Source: Treponema sp. (GTDB lineage Bacteria > Spirochaetota > Spirochaetia > Treponematales > Treponemataceae). From it: 36,941 nt of DNA. Position numbers and translations under genes: made by a program. Where the stretch lies: assembly GCA_024402565.1 (NCBI GenBank), contig JAKSTM010000014.1:1-36941 (forward strand), written 5' to 3'. This document shows positions 34,085 to 36,941 of the stretch, one piece after another (position 1 is the first letter of the stretch; the number at the start of each line of letters is the position of its first letter). Under the pieces are notes generated by a model. It made no database searches. It was not told the DNA's origin and was given only the letters and a program-made list of their open reading frames with translations.

Positions 34085-34711
34085 TTATTTTTTATTATTT
34101 ATCGATTTGAATACAGGTTTGAATGCGATGAGATAATCAACGAAAGAAACGTAGCAAAGAATCAGACAAACTACGAAGAGCCCGATTCCTACTCCCCACA
34201 TTGTTCGCATTGTATTGTATTGAACAGTAACGCCGCATCTTACGAGTGTTTCAAGCATGAATCCATAAAAAGCAGAAATAATATACATTACTGTTTTTAA
34301 TTTTCCACCTTTACGTGCAGCAATTGCTGTTCCCTGCATTACGGCAACCATTCTTAGGAATGTCATTGTCAGTTCGCGATAGAAAATCAGAACAAAAATA
34401 AATGCAGGCATATAACCGCCCATAGGTATTTCTGCTCTTTTCATACTGAACATAAGGCAGCAGAATGAAGAAAGGTGAAGAATTACGTCGGCAAAAGGAT
34501 CATAAACTTTTCCAAAGTCACTAACTTCATTGTGTTTTCTTGCAAAATGACCATCGAGTCCGTCTGTTATTTCCGCAAATACAAGAAAAGGAAGCAGAAT
34601 ACACATAGAGGTTGCTGCAAAATGTCCGGTCCAAATTGGAATAAAATATAGAAGAAAAACAATTGGTGCTGCGATTACTCGCACCGTAGTAAACTTATTG
34701 GATGTACTCAT
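34085..34711 (-). CDS. CDP-alcohol phosphatidyltransferase (PgsA-like)
   Basis: 208 residues, five to six membrane helices. The complete CDP-alcohol transferase signature DG(x)2AR(x)8G(x)3D(x)3D is present: DGHFARKHNEVSDFGKVYD followed by PFAD. The N-terminus TTVRVIAAPIVFLLYFIPI also fits phosphatidylglycerophosphate synthase, which makes PGP from CDP-diacylglycerol and glycerol 3-phosphate at the inner membrane. Other family members (inositol or choline transfer) are possible. No Shine-Dalgarno; TTGACT-18-TACTAT ends 7 nt before the ATG. Confidence 0.88.
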   Translation of the reverse strand: MSTSNKFTTVRVIAAPIVFLLYFIPIWTGHFAATSMCILLPFLVFAEITDGLDGHFARKHNEVSDFGKVYDPFADVILHLSSFCCLMFSMKRAEIPMGGYMPAFIFVLIFYRELTMTFLRMVAVMQGTAIAARKGGKLKTVMYIISAFYGFMLETLVRCGVTVQYNTMRTMWGVGIGLFVVCLILCYVSFVDYLIAFKPVFKSINNKK

Positions 34712-34718
34712 AATGTCT

Positions 34719-34748
34719 ATAGTAACGTTAAAATGTCTAATAAGTCAA
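34719..34748 (-). promoter_or_regulatory. Promoter TTGACT-18-TACTAT abutting the phosphatidyltransferase start (leaderless candidate)
   Basis: Minus strand TTGACT (34748-34743) and TACTAT (34724-34719), then AGACATT and ATG. The -35 is the best of the leaderless set (5 of 6). Confidence 0.5.
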
Positions 34749-34841
34749 ATATTATAGAAAAAAATCATATAAAAGGCTGTGTTTCAAAAAATTTAGGTAT
34801 TTTTTTATAAATTTTGATATTAAATTTTTTTGTTATTCGTT

Positions 34842-34847
34842 TATAGT
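34842..34847 (+). promoter_or_regulatory. -10 (TATAGT) abutting the GH26-like gene start (leaderless candidate)
   Basis: TATAGT is followed by AATATAT and ATG at 34855, with no Shine-Dalgarno. The preceding 34712-34841 is AT-rich and otherwise featureless apart from the divergent promoter. Confidence 0.45.
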
Positions 34848-34854
34848 AATATAT

Positions 34855-36330
34855 ATGAAAGCTACTAAAGTAAAATTGACACCAGCTGCATGTGCGCTGG
34901 ATATGGGTGACGGAAGCGAACGCGGTCTTTATGTTAATCAGGATTACCTTTTGCAGAAAATGCGCAAGGTACACCGCGGAATCTCATTGATGTATACATA
35001 TTATCCACATGATAAAGAATGGCCTCAGCGAGTAAGTGTTGCTCTGCCGGAAAATAAAGCAGGCGGTGCATGGAACTTTCCTTATGAAGATTACTTCCCT
35101 TATCAGGGCGGAAAAAACGGGGACAGAAATGCGGAACCATTCTGCTACATGAAAGACATCCGCCAGCACGGTATGGATGTTGTTCTGACAATGACAATTG
35201 ATCCTCATCTTGAAGATGAATACCTTATCGAAGTGGCAAAAGATCTCCGTTCTTACGGACGCCTTCTTCTTCGCGTAAACCACGAATGTACAGGTTCCTG
35301 GTTCTGTTTCAACAAACGTGCTACTTATCAGGAAATTGCTGATTTCTTCGTTCGTTTTGCAAACATTATTCATGAATATGCTCCAAACGTAAAAATCATT
35401 CTTTGTGCAGGTATGTTCCAGAAAGAAACAGGAAAAGTCGAAATGGAAGATATTTTTCTGGAAGCTCACAAAGTTGCAGACATCTGGTCAGGCGACCAGT
35501 ACCTTTCACTTCACTGGGGTTGGCCAAACGATGTTGCCGAAAAAGAAAACCTGAACATTACACACTGCTGTTACGATGTTGATGAAGTTTACGAAAAAGC
35601 AAAGGGAACCCTTAAACGTCTTCGTGAAATTACAGGACAGGATAAACCTTTTGTTCTTTCAGAACTGAACGGCGACGGTGACGTTACAGGTGCCTGGGAA
35701 CAGGCAAACATGATGCGCCACTTTATGGAACGCCTTGAAAAAGACAAAGAACAGTGGCTCAGTGCTTTCACAATGTATCAGTTCCGCGATGACGGACGCC
35801 TTGGCTGTGAAGTGACAGATCCTAACAATCCTGAAGTTGGTATTGAACAGCCTTTGCTGGGCGCTTACCGCAAGGAAGCACACAAAGATTTCTTCAGCAC
35901 AAAAGCCGAAGTTGCGGGCGAAATTGAACTTCCTGCAAAACTCCGCTGGGGTGGAGCAGAAGATGCAGAAGGTGTTGAAATCCCGCTCACTTTCAAAAAG
36001 AACCCATGCTTCTGCGAAGCATACTTTAAGGATGAACTTAAGGATATGAACCTGGTTCTGGAACTTGGCGGTTACTGGTTCTATAAAAAGCCGGGCGTTG
36101 CCTGCGTTGATATGATGAGCTACTTCTTCGAAAATCCAATCAAGCGCAAGACACAGATGAAACTTCACATTTACTGTCCTCCAAAGGACGGTATGAACCA
36201 CCCTGAAAGCGGCGATCCTGATACAACAAACGGCGACTGGATGACAAACGATTACACAGTTCTTCCGGCTTTGCCTGAAATCCGTATCCGCTGCTTCGGT
36301 GAAGAACCAAGCGTTTTGAAAAGATATTAA
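34855..36330 (+). CDS. Cytosolic GH26-like glycoside hydrolase (beta-mannanase-type fold)
   Basis: 491 residues with no signal peptide. The barrel (about 25-345) carries LLLRVNHECTGSWFCFN, resembling the GH26 acid/base block (RPxHExNGxWFWW) with Glu144, and FVLSELNGDGD with probable nucleophile Glu270 at the strand-7 position. A further GH26-like touch is DIWSGDQYLSLHWGWPND. A C-terminal beta-rich domain of about 140 residues (WGGAEDAEGVEIPLTF, ending PEIRIRCF) is not one I recognise. It probably cleaves imported mannan- or glucan-type oligosaccharides; the divergence from classical GH26 leaves the substrate open. Codon use is GC-richer and strongly biased, as in the SBP gene, suggesting high expression. 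Confidence 0.7.
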   Translation: MKATKVKLTPAACALDMGDGSERGLYVNQDYLLQKMRKVHRGISLMYTYYPHDKEWPQRVSVALPENKAGGAWNFPYEDYFPYQGGKNGDRNAEPFCYMKDIRQHGMDVVLTMTIDPHLEDEYLIEVAKDLRSYGRLLLRVNHECTGSWFCFNKRATYQEIADFFVRFANIIHEYAPNVKIILCAGMFQKETGKVEMEDIFLEAHKVADIWSGDQYLSLHWGWPNDVAEKENLNITHCCYDVDEVYEKAKGTLKRLREITGQDKPFVLSELNGDGDVTGAWEQANMMRHFMERLEKDKEQWLSAFTMYQFRDDGRLGCEVTDPNNPEVGIEQPLLGAYRKEAHKDFFSTKAEVAGEIELPAKLRWGGAEDAEGVEIPLTFKKNPCFCEAYFKDELKDMNLVLELGGYWFYKKPGVACVDMMSYFFENPIKRKTQMKLHIYCPPKDGMNHPESGDPDTTNGDWMTNDYTVLPALPEIRIRCFGEEPSVLKRY

Positions 36331-36340
36331 TTTTTCTGTA

Positions 36341-36358
36341 GGGAGGGAGCCCCCTCCC
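36341..36358 (+). terminator. Terminator-like hairpin after the GH26-like gene
   Basis: GGGAGGG pairs with CCCTCCC (7 bp, AGCC loop), 10 bases beyond the stop. A T-run (TTTTTCT) precedes rather than follows the stem, so strength is uncertain. Confidence 0.6.
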
Positions 36359-36370
36359 TGGCCTCAACCG

Positions 36371-36495
36371 AAAGGGGCTGTCCCAAAAGTTTATATTGCA
36401 GCGGTCATTGAGCCTGTCGAAATGACCATCATACTATATATGGTGGTTTCGACAAGCTCAACCACCTTGAATTGAACTTATTAGACAGCCCCTTT
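36371..36495. mobile_element. MITE-like palindromic element with nested hairpins
   Basis: Terminal inverted repeats AAAGGGGCTGTC (36371-36382) and GACAGCCCCTTT (36484-36495) are perfect over 12 bases and continue imperfectly inward to AAGTT/AACTT. Inside are two hairpins, GGTCATT/AATGACC (36403-36427) and GGTGGTT/AACCACC (36442-36466), whose loops hold TTGAGCCTGTCGAAA and its near-inverse TTTCGACAAGCTCAA. No coding capacity. The GGGGCTGT ends resemble many IS termini, so a non-autonomous element or REP-like repeat is likely. No clear target duplication. Confidence 0.6.
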
Positions 36496-36496
36496 T

Positions 36497-36941
36497 TCGT
36501 TTTCGGCACACCCACCCCAGCGGTGTGTAAGGCCGGCGACGGCCGGTGTTCTATAGCAAAGCGTTAAAAAAAATGCACTGCATTTTTTAGCTTTACTTTC
36601 TTTCGCCCCCCGCAACGCCCCCTCCAACTTCCGCTTTTTACGGCGAAATGTGCCGTACACGAAATGATGCCGCTGACGCGGAGCACAAAAGTTGCGAGGC
36701 TGCGAGGCGTGATGCTGCGGCAGCCGTGACACATTGTGCGTCCGGCGGGAGGCGCCACGATCGGCCGGCGCGGGACTGAATCTCCCCAAAAAAGCTATAA
36801 ACCACCTGTTTGGGGCAGCTTTATAGCTGAAAATGCCATGAAGACATCCGCCGGCCCTGCGTGAAACTCGAGTATCAGCTATAAAAGCGGTCGTTCCCGC
36901 GGAATTATAGCCCCTACAGGCAATATGTGCGGCCGGCGCGG
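36497..36941. repeat. GC-rich non-coding region with inverted and direct repeats
   Basis: GC content jumps well above the rest of the window and open frames here have no recognisable protein character. Visible elements: CCGGCGACGGCCGG, TGCACTGCA flanked by A- and T-runs (36568-36588), two stem-loops built on GCTATAAA/TTTATAGC and GCTATAAA/TTATAGC (about 36795-36826 and 36880-36911), and a direct repeat CGGCCGGCGCGG near 36763 and at the window end. It is probably a member of a genome-wide intergenic repeat family or the edge of a foreign segment. Confidence 0.4.

Noticed and set aside
34984..36201. Long antisense frames (161 and 180 codons) opposite the GH26-like gene
   Set aside because: They are by-products of the biased codon use of the plus-strand gene; composition is rich in Phe and Cys and no start signal is visible.
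36481..36789. Arg- and Pro-rich frames in the GC-rich tail
   Set aside because: Low-complexity translations of repeats without start signals or recognisable domains.
1..36941. CRISPR array, rRNA or tRNA genes
   Set aside because: No regularly spaced repeats and no cloverleaf or rRNA-like sequence were seen.

Overview
This is a low-GC (AT-rich), gene-dense bacterial segment. The gene content fits a gut or rumen spirochaete, most likely a carbohydrate-fermenting Treponema: large lipoproteins with a relaxed lipobox, LplB/YtcP/YesMN-type sugar systems, several glycan-active enzymes and DG(x)2AR CDP-alcohol transferases. The genus is an inference from content; there is no rRNA or tRNA gene here to anchor it.

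Layout. (1) 50-2363, minus strand: a small accessory operon (HAD hydrolase, GNAT, P-loop kinase, GNAT) preceded by a tautomerase. Upstream lie broken gene pieces: a frameshifted copy of the kinase C-terminus and the tail of another GNAT. (2) 2785-7253: a secreted GH5 glucanase/mannanase lipoprotein followed by a sensor kinase with a large exported sensor and its NarL-type regulator. A truncated ArfB release-factor gene abuts the 3' end, so the block is bracketed by gene remnants. (3) 7561-12883: a 1275-residue modular surface lipoprotein, an SseB-like protein and a periplasmic TPR protein. Convergent to these are a Dabb-domain protein and a histidine phosphatase. (4) 13888-25572: a sugar-use locus with a very large GH94-like (clan GH-Q) phosphorylase, divergent from two ABC permeases and a solute-binding protein, then a YesM/YesN two-component pair and a cytosolic alpha/beta esterase. 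(5) 25569-34711: housekeeping and regulatory genes: Nif3-like protein, two membrane proteins transcribed divergently, a PcrA-like helicase, a sigma factor-WYL fusion protein, a YczE-like membrane protein, a CE2-like SGNH esterase and a CDP-alcohol phosphatidyltransferase. (6) 34855-36330: a cytosolic GH26-like enzyme, then a terminator, a MITE-like palindromic element and about 450 bases of GC-rich non-coding sequence.

How it works together. The secreted GH5 enzyme would cut plant beta-glycans outside the cell. The SBP/permease pair would import oligosaccharides (the ATPase subunit is not encoded here). The phosphorylase, the signal-less esterases and the GH26-like enzyme would deacylate and cleave them inside. 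YesMN probably controls this locus.

Most notable observations. First, the protein at 30542-32191 joins sigma-70 region-2-like and region-4-like segments to a WYL-WCX ligand-sensing module, directly downstream of a PcrA-type helicase. This looks like a one-polypeptide, effector-responsive sigma factor. Second, about nine gene starts lack a Shine-Dalgarno sequence and instead have a -10 hexamer ending 6-7 nt before the start codon, suggesting widespread leaderless transcription alongside genes with strong Shine-Dalgarno sequences.
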